Origin: Pseudomonas peli
Lineage (GTDB): Bacteria; Pseudomonadota; Gammaproteobacteria; Pseudomonadales; Pseudomonadaceae
Assembly (NCBI RefSeq): GCF_900099645.1
Contig: NZ_FMTL01000007.1
Coordinates: forward strand, 1 to 64,000
Reading direction: 5' to 3'
DNA: 64,000 bases
A program made the position numbers and the translations under genes. The notes below the pieces were generated by a model. That model saw only the letters and a list, made by a program, of their open reading frames with translations. It searched no databases and was not told the origin of the DNA. Shown here piece by piece: positions 54,890 through 63,341 of this stretch (positions are counted from its first letter, which is position 1; the number at the start of each line of letters is the position of its first letter).

Positions 54890-55537
54890 TTAAACGCGGT
54901 AGGTGGTGCTGGTCATCACCTTGGCCAACAGACTCATGCCGAACTTCACCGGCGCCGGGAAGCGCAGGCCGCCGGCCTCAAGAGCGTTGCAGGCATGTTG
55001 TTCTTCATCCGCGCGCATCTGTTCGAGTATCGCGCGGGATTTCTGGTCTTCCTCAGGCAGCTGCTGCAGATGATCGTCGAGGTGCTTGACCACCTGATCT
55101 TCGGTGGCGGCGACAAAGCCCAGGCTGACCCGGTCGCTGATCAGGCCAGCCGCAGCGCCGACGCCGAAGGACAGACCGTAGAACAGCGGATTGAGGATGC
55201 TCGGCTGGCTGCCCAGCTGACGGATGCGCTGTTCGCACCAGGCCAGGTGGTCGATTTCTTCATCAGCCGCATGCTCCATGGCCTGGCGCACCTGCGGCAG
55301 TTTGGCAGTCAGCGCCTGGCCCTGATAGAGCGCCTGAGCGCAGACTTCGCCCGTGTGGTTGATACGCATCAAACCCGCGATGTGTTGTGCTTGCTGCTCA
55401 TCCAGCTCGCTTTCCGGTTGCACGATGGCCGGCGATGGCCGCGTCGGTTGACCGCTAAAAGGCAGCAACGTGCGCAGGGCGGCATCGGCTTGCAGCAGCA
55501 GGCGATCAACGGGTGAGAAGTGACGTTCGCTGGCCAT
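54890..55537 (-). CDS. coq7: 2-polyprenyl-3-methyl-6-methoxy-benzoquinol hydroxylase Coq7
   Basis: A 215-residue di-iron hydroxylase for ubiquinone synthesis. Ligand motifs NHTGEVCAQALY, EEIDHLAW, ATEDQVVKHLDDHL and DEEQHA are all present. Many pseudomonads use this enzyme in place of UbiF. Single gene, convergent with the OsmC-like gene. Confidence 0.95.
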   Translation of the reverse strand: MASERHFSPVDRLLLQADAALRTLLPFSGQPTRPSPAIVQPESELDEQQAQHIAGLMRINHTGEVCAQALYQGQALTAKLPQVRQAMEHAADEEIDHLAWCEQRIRQLGSQPSILNPLFYGLSFGVGAAAGLISDRVSLGFVAATEDQVVKHLDDHLQQLPEEDQKSRAILEQMRADEEQHACNALEAGGLRFPAPVKFGMSLLAKVMTSTTYRV

Positions 55538-55633
55538 AAGGACCTCCGGCGATGATGACGGCGTTCAGTTTACTCCACGCGCGGGAGAAGGTCTGTTGAC
55601 GTTTCGTCGCAGCCTTGCCGCACGTCGGCCTCA

Positions 55634-56464
55634 TTAGAGTTCGCGCAACACGCGAAAACCAAGAGCGTAGTCCTTGTGCTGGGGCTGCTTCATGTCGCGT
55701 TGGCTGCTGCGCAGATAGGTCGGGCCACTGTTCCAGGCGCCGCCACGAACCACCCTGGGGCTCTGATCCATTAAACCGGCGCTGCGTTGCTCGCTGCCAT
55801 CGAACGGGCTGGCGAAGCGTGAAGCGGTCCACTCCCAGACATTGCCGGCGGTGTCATGCAGGCCGAAGGCATTGGCGGCGAACTGGCCGACACGTTCGGT
55901 CTTGCTTTGGATTAGGCGCGAGGTGGCGCAGCCACGGCAATGCGCACGCGGCCGAGTTTCTGGGCTGTCGAGCTGCTCGCCCCACCAGTAATAGCTGGTG
56001 CTGCCGGCGCGGGCGGCATATTCCCATTCGGCTTCGGTGGGCAACCGGTAGCGCTGGCCGGTGACCTTTGAGAGCCATTGGCTGTAGGCCGCGGCCTGAT
56101 GCCAGGACACATGGATTACCGGCCGCTGCGCTGACAGGCCCCAGCCTTCGTTATCTGGCATTGGCGTCGCGGTGGCCTCGGCATACTGCTGCCAGTCGCT
56201 GAACGTCACCTCATAACGACCGATGGCAAATGGCTGAGAAATTTCGATCGGCGTCAGCGGGCGTTCGTTATGGTTGCCGCGGCCACTGTGATCACCGAGC
56301 AGATAGCGTCCGGCAGGCACCACTACCAACTGTGGCCCTTGCTTGCCCTTGGGTAAGGCGTCGCTGAATACGCTGCCAACCGTATGTGCCTGCGCGGTGT
56401 TGATGACCAGCAGGGCGAGCACGGTCAGTGCGCCGAGTAAGGAACGACTCAACCCGGTGGCCAT
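55634..56464 (-). CDS. secreted SUMF1/FGE-fold protein lacking the catalytic Cys pair
   Basis: A 276-residue protein with a signal peptide (GALTVLALLVINTAQAHT). The formylglycine-generating-enzyme fold is evident: VVVPAGRYLLGDHS, VSWHQAAAYSQWLS, YRLPTEAEWEYAARAG, GNVWEWTAS, RVVRGGAWNSG, GFRVLREL. The active-site region, which has two Cys in true FGE, reads GGAWNSGPTYLRSSQRD with none, so sulfatase activation is unlikely; a binding or structural role is possible. It overlaps the HIT gene by 16 bases and is probably co-transcribed. Confidence 0.85.
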   Translation of the reverse strand: MATGLSRSLLGALTVLALLVINTAQAHTVGSVFSDALPKGKQGPQLVVVPAGRYLLGDHSGRGNHNERPLTPIEISQPFAIGRYEVTFSDWQQYAEATATPMPDNEGWGLSAQRPVIHVSWHQAAAYSQWLSKVTGQRYRLPTEAEWEYAARAGSTSYYWWGEQLDSPETRPRAHCRGCATSRLIQSKTERVGQFAANAFGLHDTAGNVWEWTASRFASPFDGSEQRSAGLMDQSPRVVRGGAWNSGPTYLRSSQRDMKQPQHKDYALGFRVLREL

Positions 56465-56787
56465 GCCATCTGCCGCTGACCCAGCACGTGCATATGGATG
56501 TGGTGCACCGTCTGGCCGCCCAGGTCATTACAGTTCATCACCACGCGAAAGCCTTCCTCGCAGCCTTGCTCCTTGGCCAGGCGCTGCGCGGTAAAGAGGA
56601 TATGCCCAGCCAGCGGCTTGTCTGCCTCGCTCAGGTCATTGAGGGTGCTGATGTGTTTTTTCGGGATAACTAGAAAGTGCACTGGTGCCTGTGGGCCGAT
56701 ATCGTGAAAGGCAATCACCTGGTCATCTTCATAAAGCTTGCGCGCCGGTATTTCACCAGCGACGATCTTGCAAAACAGACAGTCCAT
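56449..56787 (-). CDS. HIT family hydrolase (HinT-like)
   Basis: A 112-residue histidine-triad protein. CLFCKIVAGEIPARK at the N-terminus and the catalytic HHIHMHV at 95-101 mark a HinT-type nucleoside phosphoramidase. Upstream of, and overlapping, the pseudo-FGE gene; divergent from the AAA+ ATPase. Confidence 0.93.
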   Translation of the reverse strand: MDCLFCKIVAGEIPARKLYEDDQVIAFHDIGPQAPVHFLVIPKKHISTLNDLSEADKPLAGHILFTAQRLAKEQGCEEGFRVVMNCNDLGGQTVHHIHMHVLGQRQMAWPPG

Positions 56788-56844
56788 GGACAGTCTCCCG
56801 GCCGGTATTTAAAGAGGCCCGAGTTTAGTGGACAAGGAGCGTGG

Positions 56845-58326
56845 GTGAAAAACGATATTCATGATTTGGGCTTGGTACTGGACTCCAAGACCAAACTGGT
56901 GCTGATCGAATCCTGGGATGAGCCGCGGGTGCTGGAAACTCTGACCAGCTTGGCCGTGCGCCGCAGCCTTGGTTTGCAGGTGTGGTCGGTGACCGAAGGC
57001 TTGCAGCGTGTTGGCTATTCCATTCAGGAACCGGTCGACAGCGCCACCCTGGAGCCGGAAACCGCGCTGCGTCTGATCAAAGCTGACACGCAGCCGACGC
57101 TGTATGTGTTGTGCGATCTGCATCCGTTTCTAGAGGACAACCCCAAACTGGTGCGCCTGCTCAAGGAAATAGCCATGAGTGAGGAGCCCAGCAAGCCGAC
57201 GCTGGTGCTGGTGTCCCATGCCTGCAAGTTGCCGCCTGAGGTGCAGCGATACGCCTCACGCTTCAGCCTGTCTCTGCCTTCCGAGGAGGAGTTGCTGGCT
57301 ATCGTGCGCGAGGAAGCCACCGGCTGGAGTGCGCGCAACCGCAATGCCCGGGTGCGCACCGATAACCGCACCTTGCAGCAAGTGGTGAAAAACCTCCGTG
57401 GTCTCAGCCATGCCGAAGCCCGTGCGCTGGCGCGCAATGTGATCTGTGATGACGGCGCGATCACTCAGGAAGACCTGCCAGAACTGAACAAGACCAAGTT
57501 CAAGCTGCTTGATCTCGATGGTGTGTTGAGTTTCGAGTACGACACCGCGCGTTTCGCCGAGGTTGGTGGGCTGAGCAACCTCAAGCGCTGGTTGGGCGAT
57601 CGGCAAAGCATCTTTCTTGAAGGCAAAGGCGTTGATCTGCCCAAAGGCGTGCTGCTGGTGGGTGTGCAGGGCGGCGGCAAGAGCCTGGCCGCCAAGGCTA
57701 TTGCCGGCCTGTGGGGCCTGCCTCTACTGCGTCTGGACTTTGCCTGCCTGTACAACAAATTCTTCGGCGAGACCGAGCGCAACCTGCGTGAAGCCTTGAA
57801 GCTCGCCGAGCAGATGGCGCCCTGTGTGCTGTGGATAGACGAGATCGAGAAAGGCCTGGCCAGTGGTGATCACGATGGTGGCGTCAGCCAGCGCGTACTC
57901 GGCACCCTCTTGACCTGGATGGCCGAGCGCAAGGCACCGGTGTTTATGGTGGCGACCGCTAACGTCATCTCGCGGCTACCACCGGAGCTGGTGCGCAAGG
58001 GCCGTTTCGATGAGCTGTTCTTTGTCGATTTGCCGGACGCGGAGGTGCGGGCCGACATCTTCCGTATTCACCTGGCGCGGCGTGAGCTGGATGTGGCGGG
58101 GTTTGATCTGAGCCAGCTGGCCGCCGCTTGTGATGGCTTTTCCGGTGCGGAGATCGAGCAGGCGGTGGTCAGTGCCCTGTATGCCGCGCAAGCCCAGCAA
58201 CAAACGGTCAATCAGGCGTTGCTGCTGCAGAGCATTCAAAGCACCGCGCCGCTGTCGGTGGTGATGGCCGAGGATCTTGCGGCTTTGCGTGCCTGGGCGG
58301 ATGGGCGCACGGTCAATGCGGGCTAA
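56845..58326 (+). CDS. Ycf46-like AAA+ ATPase
   Basis: A 493-residue protein with a 230-residue N-terminal region of unknown function and a C-terminal AAA+ module: Walker A GVQGGGKS (273-280), Walker B VLWIDE (328-333), a sensor region VATANVISRLPPELVRKGRFDE with the arginine finger. It resembles cyanobacterial/plastid Ycf46. The GTG at 56845 has AAGGAG 5 bases upstream; an open frame from 56677 lies antisense to the HIT gene and is not coding. Confidence 0.88.
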   Translation: MKNDIHDLGLVLDSKTKLVLIESWDEPRVLETLTSLAVRRSLGLQVWSVTEGLQRVGYSIQEPVDSATLEPETALRLIKADTQPTLYVLCDLHPFLEDNPKLVRLLKEIAMSEEPSKPTLVLVSHACKLPPEVQRYASRFSLSLPSEEELLAIVREEATGWSARNRNARVRTDNRTLQQVVKNLRGLSHAEARALARNVICDDGAITQEDLPELNKTKFKLLDLDGVLSFEYDTARFAEVGGLSNLKRWLGDRQSIFLEGKGVDLPKGVLLVGVQGGGKSLAAKAIAGLWGLPLLRLDFACLYNKFFGETERNLREALKLAEQMAPCVLWIDEIEKGLASGDHDGGVSQRVLGTLLTWMAERKAPVFMVATANVISRLPPELVRKGRFDELFFVDLPDAEVRADIFRIHLARRELDVAGFDLSQLAAACDGFSGAEIEQAVVSALYAAQAQQQTVNQALLLQSIQSTAPLSVVMAEDLAALRAWADGRTVNAG

Positions 58327-58359
58327 TGACCAGTGAGGCCCCGTAAACCGGTTTACGAT

Positions 58360-58485
58360 CTCGCGAGCTAGAGCCATGCAAGGCAAAAACAGGCGAGGAA
58401 GCGGAGTTTACTGATGTAAATGAGCATTCCGAGCCTGTTTTTAACGCAGCAGGGCCGACGCGCAGCAGATCATAAACAGGTTTTA
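58360..58485. repeat. structured intergenic repeat, copy A
   Basis: About 89% identical, in the same orientation, to copy B at 59348-59474. It contains a nested hairpin: an outer 10-bp stem AAAAACAGGC (58385-58394) with GCCTGTTTTT (58433-58442), a GGAA/TTCC segment, and an inner stem GTTTAC-TGAT-GTAAAT (58406-58421). Its right end coincides with the TAA of the minus-strand SDR gene. A 16-bp palindrome, CGTAAACCGGTTTACG (58342-58357), flanks it on the left. Confidence 0.8.
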
Positions 58486-59274
58486 GATTGGCTTGCCGAA
58501 TTGGCGATTAAGCCGCGCGCTGATTCGCCGTACCAGCCAGCGCGGTCCTAATCTAGGGCTGAGCGCAATCAGGCGATTGCGCCAGCCCGGGATGATGATC
58601 GCGCGGTTCTTCTCCAGCGCCTTGACGGTGATAAGCGCCACTTCTTCGGCGCTCATCATCAGCTTGCTGCCCTGTAGCGCTTCACTGTTCATGCGTGCCG
58701 TGCGGAAAAACGCACTGCGGGTTGGTCCAGGGCAGAGTGCGGATACTTTAACGCCGTACTCTTTCAGCTCTTCGCGCAGGCCTTCGGAGAAGTGCAGCAC
58801 GTAGGCCTTGCTCGCGTAGTAGTTGCTCATGCCCGGCCCCGGCTGAAAGCCGGCAACCGAGGCGACGTTGAGAATCTGTCCGCTGCCCTGGCCGGCCATG
58901 ATAGTGCCGATGGCGTGGCACAGGCGGGCGAGGGCCAGGATATTCAGTTCGATCAGTTGCTGCTCGCGGGCCCAGTCCTGGGCCACATAAGCACCCGAGG
59001 TGCCGATGCCGGCGTTGTTTACCAGCAGGTCGATGGTGCGTTCGCCTTGCTCCAGCTCATGCAGCAGACCGCTGACCTGCAGTGGCTGGCTAAGGTCGCA
59101 GACGCGAAACAGCACTTCCACGGAAAAGCGTTGAGTCAGTTCGCAGGCAATGCTTTCCAGCGCGTCGCGCTGGCGCGCCACCAGAATCAGATTGCGGCCA
59201 CGTCGAGCCAGGGCTTCGGCCAGGGCTAGGCCAATACCGCTGGAGGCTCCGGTAATAAGCGCGTAACGGGTCAT
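58483..59274 (-). CDS. SDR family oxidoreductase
   Basis: A 263-residue classical SDR with TGASSGIG at 8-15, NNAGIG near 92 and the intact active site YYASKAYV. C-terminal basic segment (RNRLIALSPRLGPRWLVRRISARLNRQ) is unusual and may bind membrane. GGAG is 6 bases before the ATG at 59274. Substrate unknown; the gene is flanked on both sides by copies of the structured repeat. Confidence 0.88.
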   Translation of the reverse strand: MTRYALITGASSGIGLALAEALARRGRNLILVARQRDALESIACELTQRFSVEVLFRVCDLSQPLQVSGLLHELEQGERTIDLLVNNAGIGTSGAYVAQDWAREQQLIELNILALARLCHAIGTIMAGQGSGQILNVASVAGFQPGPGMSNYYASKAYVLHFSEGLREELKEYGVKVSALCPGPTRSAFFRTARMNSEALQGSKLMMSAEEVALITVKALEKNRAIIIPGWRNRLIALSPRLGPRWLVRRISARLNRQFGKPI

Positions 59275-59347
59275 AGGGTTCTCCGTGATGGGGCCTTTCG
59301 ACCCCATGTACCGCGCAAGGTTGCGTAGTTTAGAGCCTGTACAAAGG

Positions 59348-59474
59348 CTCGCGAGCTAGAGTCCTGCAAGGCGAAAACAGGCGAGGAAGCGGAGTGTACT
59401 TTTGTACATGAGCATTCCGAGCCTGTTTTTAACACAGCAGGACCGACGCGCAGCAGGCTTTGAACAGGTTCTTA
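59348..59474. repeat. structured intergenic repeat, copy B
   Basis: Matches copy A in sequence, orientation and fold. The inner stem is GTGTAC-TTTT-GTACAT (59394-59409): relative to copy A a T-A pair has become G-C (59396 with 59407), so both strands of the stem changed together. Its right end coincides with the TAA of the minus-strand DUF805 gene, exactly as copy A does with the SDR gene. Confidence 0.8.
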
Positions 59475-60416
59475 CAGGCCGGCGTCGGCATAACCCATAT
59501 AGGCAGGCAGGGCGATGGCCGCAACAATACCGATGACGATGATGGCCACCCAGAGCAGGGCGAGGATTTTCACCGCGCGGCTATTCGGCGGTGGTGGCGG
59601 ACCAAAGCGGTTAGCGGCGGTGCTGCCGGGGATGATAAACATCAGCAGGGAGAATACCCCGCCGACAATCGGCACCAGGGTGACCAGCAGCAGCCAGCCC
59701 GACCAGCCGATGTCATGCAGGCGCTGTACGCCGATCATGATGCCGACTACCGCCACGGCGATACCCACGACCACCATCAGCAGACCGCCGAGAATCTCCG
59801 ATGCGACGAAGAACCCACCGGCGATGCCGAACAACGGCAAGCAGGCCAGCATCAGCACCATCGACCAGGCCAGGTAGCGCAAACGACCGATGCGCCCGTC
59901 GGTGGTAAAAGCCTTGAGCTCGCCGAACTCCGGCAGGGCTTCTGCTACTGCTGCTTTCGGTGTGGCGTAGGGCGTGGCTGCCGCGCTGACCACTTCAGGC
60001 GGGTTTTCTGCGAGCATGGCCTGGCGGGCGATAAATTTCTCGATAACGATGCCGCAGGCCGAGCATTCGATGGCTTTGCTTTGCTGGTGACCGCACTTTG
60101 GGCAGGTCATCAGTACGTTGCTTTCGGCTTCGCTGCTTTCCGTACGATGATCATCGGTTTCCACCAGGCTCAGGCTGGCGGCCAGGTCCTGTTCCTTGCG
60201 CACTTTGGCCCCGGCGCTTTGCAGTGCCTTGAGGTACTGGTCGGCCTCGTTTTCGCTGAGGTCGCGCTTGATATCGACATTGCCGCCGCTAAACAGCGAG
60301 TTGATCCGGGTCAGGTCGCTCTTGAACAGGCGTGCGAGGTTTTCTTTGGCTGTTTCCAGACTGACGTCAGGCATCAACTCGCCGTTAAACACAATCTTGA
60401 AGCGGGCTTGGGTCAT
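59472..60416 (-). CDS. DUF805 membrane protein with zinc ribbon
   Basis: A 314-residue protein. A soluble N-terminal part is followed by a zinc ribbon with two CxxC pairs (CPKCGHQQSKAIECSACG, about 104-121). Then come a DUF805 domain with about four TM helices (GRIGRLRYLAWSM, VGVQRLHDIGWSGWL type motif) and a last TM helix with a pilin-like AIALPAYMGYADAGL tail. Function unknown. It ends inside repeat B. Confidence 0.85.
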   Translation of the reverse strand: MTQARFKIVFNGELMPDVSLETAKENLARLFKSDLTRINSLFSGGNVDIKRDLSENEADQYLKALQSAGAKVRKEQDLAASLSLVETDDHRTESSEAESNVLMTCPKCGHQQSKAIECSACGIVIEKFIARQAMLAENPPEVVSAAATPYATPKAAVAEALPEFGELKAFTTDGRIGRLRYLAWSMVLMLACLPLFGIAGGFFVASEILGGLLMVVVGIAVAVVGIMIGVQRLHDIGWSGWLLLVTLVPIVGGVFSLLMFIIPGSTAANRFGPPPPPNSRAVKILALLWVAIIVIGIVAAIALPAYMGYADAGL

Positions 60417-60523
60417 GTCGGCGTCCTTGTCGGTGCCAGGGTAGAGTTGCGCTACAGACTAGCCGCCCTGCAGGCCAGTAAACAAGCCGCCTGCGCGCAA
60501 ATGTGCCTGGGTCTAGAGGCGGT

Positions 60524-61786
60524 TCACGCTCTGCTGGCGGACCAGCTGCCTACCAAGCGGCCGTTGCGCAGAAGAACGAGTTGGTTGAATAACTCGAACA
60601 GGCCCTCCGAGCGCTGTGGGCGGAGAAACACCCAGTCGTCGACCTGTAAGCCTGTGCCGGCTGAGCCGATCAGGCGTTCTTGGTTAGAACTGCGGCCGTA
60701 TAGGGAGTCATAACTTAGCCCGGCGGGGGACACCGGCGCTGCTGGCCATTGCCCGCCATACAGGTAGTAAGCCTGCTGGCGATTGGGATTCCAGCGCTGC
60801 AGAAGTTGCTGTGAGCCGTCGAGAAACGGTAGCTGCCCGGGTAACGCTTTGAGCACCGGGCTGGCAATCCACAGGGCGGCTTGTTGGGCGGCCAGCAGGT
60901 CGCTGTCGAAATCACTGGGTTTGAGCAGTGCGGAGCCGACCGCGACTTCATTCAGCGGCGTATCGAGCAGGGTGTGCAGGGCATAGGTCAGGCTGCCAGC
61001 GCCATTGAGCAGCGGTTGTTGCGGCCATAGCTCGCTGAATGCGGCGGCGCTGGTGATAAATGCGCGGTAGCGTGCGGCGCTCTGGGTAAAGGCGCTGGTT
61101 TGGTCTGTCCAGAACGGCGTATGGGCGAGGTGCGCGTCATAGCCCATCAAGCCGCGAACGCGTAGCCGGTTGGGCGTATTACGCAGCCAGGTGAGTGCGG
61201 CGCCAAGTTCTGCGGGAGTCGCAAAACCGCCGCGGGCCAGGCCGATGTCGATTTCAAAGGCAATCTGTAGCGGTTGGTTGAGGGCGTTGGCCAGAGCTGC
61301 GTATTCCTGCAGACGGTTTTGGCTGTCGATCAGCCAGGTCAGCTGCTCGGCCGGGACAAAGCCGCTGCCCTGCGGCAGTTGTTGGTAGAAGCTCAGGGCC
61401 GCAGCGCTGGGCAAGGGTTTTCCGAGCAGCAGGTCGGACTGGGGGAAGTTGACTGCCAGCTGATTGATCTGTGGCTGGTGAAACACCATAAAACGCTGCG
61501 TGCCGAGTTTCTTCGCCAGGTAGTCGAGCAAGCCGGTGGAGGCCAGCGATTTGGCCACCAAGCGCAGCGGGAGTTGCTTACCGAGTTGGCTAGCCAGCAG
61601 CTCGGCATTCTGATCGAGCCGGTCCAGGTCAACGACCAGCAAAGGCAGCCCGGCCCCTGCACGTCGCAGCAGTTGGTTGAGTGCCGCAAAGTAAGGTATG
61701 TGTGGCTGGCCGAGGTCATCCGGGCGCAGTGCCCAGCCGGCCAGTAGCCCGAACGCCCCAATGCCGATCAGGCTGCGTCGCTTCAT
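60524..61786 (-). CDS. fold-type III PLP protein, DSD1/D-threonine-aldolase-like
   Basis: A 420-residue protein with an N-terminal RR-containing hydrophobic segment (KRRSLIGIGAFGLLAGWAL), a possible Tat signal or anchor. The alanine-racemase-type barrel begins PLLVVDLDRLDQN with the PLP Lys in LVAKSLAS. The C-terminal region, where DSD1 enzymes carry metal-binding His and Asp/Cys, reads FLRPQRSEGLF with no such pair, so activity may differ. The ATG at 61786 overlaps the upstream gene's TGA. Confidence 0.82.
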   Translation of the reverse strand: MKRRSLIGIGAFGLLAGWALRPDDLGQPHIPYFAALNQLLRRAGAGLPLLVVDLDRLDQNAELLASQLGKQLPLRLVAKSLASTGLLDYLAKKLGTQRFMVFHQPQINQLAVNFPQSDLLLGKPLPSAAALSFYQQLPQGSGFVPAEQLTWLIDSQNRLQEYAALANALNQPLQIAFEIDIGLARGGFATPAELGAALTWLRNTPNRLRVRGLMGYDAHLAHTPFWTDQTSAFTQSAARYRAFITSAAAFSELWPQQPLLNGAGSLTYALHTLLDTPLNEVAVGSALLKPSDFDSDLLAAQQAALWIASPVLKALPGQLPFLDGSQQLLQRWNPNRQQAYYLYGGQWPAAPVSPAGLSYDSLYGRSSNQERLIGSAGTGLQVDDWVFLRPQRSEGLFELFNQLVLLRNGRLVGSWSASRA

Positions 61787-62745
61787 CGCGCCCAGCGTTG
61801 TTGCAACTGCAGGCTTTGCTTGAGGGCGGCCCGGTATTCGCTGTCGAGTCGGGCGATCAGCTGTTCGACGCTGGGCAGGTCGTTGATAGTGCCAACACCC
61901 TGGCCGGCCGACCACACGGTTTTCCAGGCCTTGGCTTCTTCGTCCATTGGCTTGAGCTTCTCGCCGTAGTTGACCTCGCCTTTGTTCTGCAGCTGCTTGA
62001 GGTCGTAGCCGGCCAGCTCCAGGCTCTGGCGCATAAAGCTCGCTGGGACGCCGGAGACCGCCGGGGTGTGGATGATGTCGGCGGCTTTGGCGTCGAGGAT
62101 CATCTGCTTGTAAGCAGCGGAAGCGGCGTTTTCCTGGGAGGCAATCAGGCGGGTTCCAAGGTAAGCGAGGTCGGCGCCGAGCAGCTGGGCGGCCAGCACT
62201 TCATGGCCCTGATTGAGGCAACCAGCCAGCAGCAGGGTCTTGTCGAAGAACTGGCGGATCTCGGCGATCAGCGCAAACGGGCTCCAGGTGCCGGCATGTC
62301 CGCCTGCGCCAGCGGCTACCGCGATCAGGCCGTCGACGCCGGCTTCGGCGGCTTTCTCAGCATGCCGGCGGGTGGTCACGTCGTGAAACACCAAACCGCC
62401 ATAGCTGTGCACCGCATCGACCACGTCCTTCACCGCGCCGAGGCTGGTGATCACAATGGGCACGCGCTGTTCAACGCAGATGGCCAGGTCCGCCTGCAGG
62501 CGCGGGTTGGTTCCATGCACGATCAGGTTGACCGCATAGGGCGCGGCGTTGGCGTCGAGGCCCGCCTCAATATCCTCCAGCCAGGCCTTGAAGCCGGCGC
62601 TGTCACGCTGGTTGAGGGCTGGAAAGCTGCCGACGATGCCGCTGTTGCAGCAGGCCAAGACTAGTTGCGGGTTGGACACCAGAAACATCGGCGCCGCGAC
62701 GACGGGTAGGCGCAGGCGTTGTTCGAGCAGGGCCGGAAGCGACAT
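61783..62745 (-). CDS. nitronate monooxygenase (FMN-dependent)
   Basis: A 320-residue TIM-barrel flavoenzyme. PVVAAPMFLVS, GIVGSFPALNQR, VFHDVTTRRHAEKA, AVAAGAGGHAGTWS and YLGTRLIAS fit the NMO/2-nitropropane dioxygenase family; some members are instead NADH:quinone reductases. It is coupled to the downstream PLP-protein gene by an ATGA overlap. Confidence 0.92.
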   Translation of the reverse strand: MSLPALLEQRLRLPVVAAPMFLVSNPQLVLACCNSGIVGSFPALNQRDSAGFKAWLEDIEAGLDANAAPYAVNLIVHGTNPRLQADLAICVEQRVPIVITSLGAVKDVVDAVHSYGGLVFHDVTTRRHAEKAAEAGVDGLIAVAAGAGGHAGTWSPFALIAEIRQFFDKTLLLAGCLNQGHEVLAAQLLGADLAYLGTRLIASQENAASAAYKQMILDAKAADIIHTPAVSGVPASFMRQSLELAGYDLKQLQNKGEVNYGEKLKPMDEEAKAWKTVWSAGQGVGTINDLPSVEQLIARLDSEYRAALKQSLQLQQRWAR

Positions 62746-62766
62746 GCGGTAATCCTCTTGGAGTAT

Positions 62767-63195
62767 TTAGAAAGGGCGAACCACGACCAGAATGACAATG
62801 CCGAGTAAGGCCAGCACGGGCGCTTCATTGAACCAGCGGTAGAACACATGGCCACGTTGGTTCTCGCCACGGGCAAAGGCCTTGAGCTGGGCGCCGCACA
62901 TAAACTGGTAGACCACCAGCAGCGCCACCAGGCTCAGTTTGGCGTGCATCCAGCCTTGGCTGAAGTAGTAGCTCGGGTTAAGGCTGAGCAGCCACAGACC
63001 TAGGCCGACGGTAAGAATCAGTGATGGCCACATGATCCCGCGGTAGAGCTTGCGCTCCATGATGCAGAAGCGTTCGCGGCTGACTTCGTCGGTGCTCATG
63101 GCGTGGTAGACGAACAGGCGCGGCAGGTAAAACAGGCCGGCGAACCAGCAGACCATGGCGATGATGTGAAAAGCCTTGAGCCATAGATAGAGCAT
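62767..63195 (-). CDS. hemJ: protoporphyrinogen oxidase HemJ
   Basis: A 142-residue membrane protein with four TM helices. MLYLWLKAFHIIAMVCWFAGLFYLPRLFVYHA with the conserved His, and KLYRGIMWPSLILT, identify HemJ (UPF0093), the oxygen-independent route from protoporphyrinogen IX to protoporphyrin IX. The ATG at 63195 fits the family start; a GTG at 63204 would add three residues; neither has a strong ribosome site. Divergent from argC. Confidence 0.92.
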   Translation of the reverse strand: MLYLWLKAFHIIAMVCWFAGLFYLPRLFVYHAMSTDEVSRERFCIMERKLYRGIMWPSLILTVGLGLWLLSLNPSYYFSQGWMHAKLSLVALLVVYQFMCGAQLKAFARGENQRGHVFYRWFNEAPVLALLGIVILVVVRPF

Positions 63196-63341
63196 CGTGC
63201 GCACTCGTTACAGGAAAGTGCCCCGATAGTAGTGGGCATGACCGCCTCCGTCATCACATGCGGCGCTCAAGTGTTGGCCCCTGGCCGAAGCGGCCGTATC
63301 ATCGGCAGCTTTCCACTGCTGGTATTGCAAAGGGGCAAGTG

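Noticed and set aside
58342..58357. 16-bp palindrome beside repeat A as terminator of the AAA+ ATPase gene
   Set aside because: No T-run follows and copy B lacks it; more likely part of the local repeat context.
59460..60713. 417-codon plus-strand open frame opposite the DUF805 gene
   Set aside because: Antisense to a conserved membrane protein, no start-site support.
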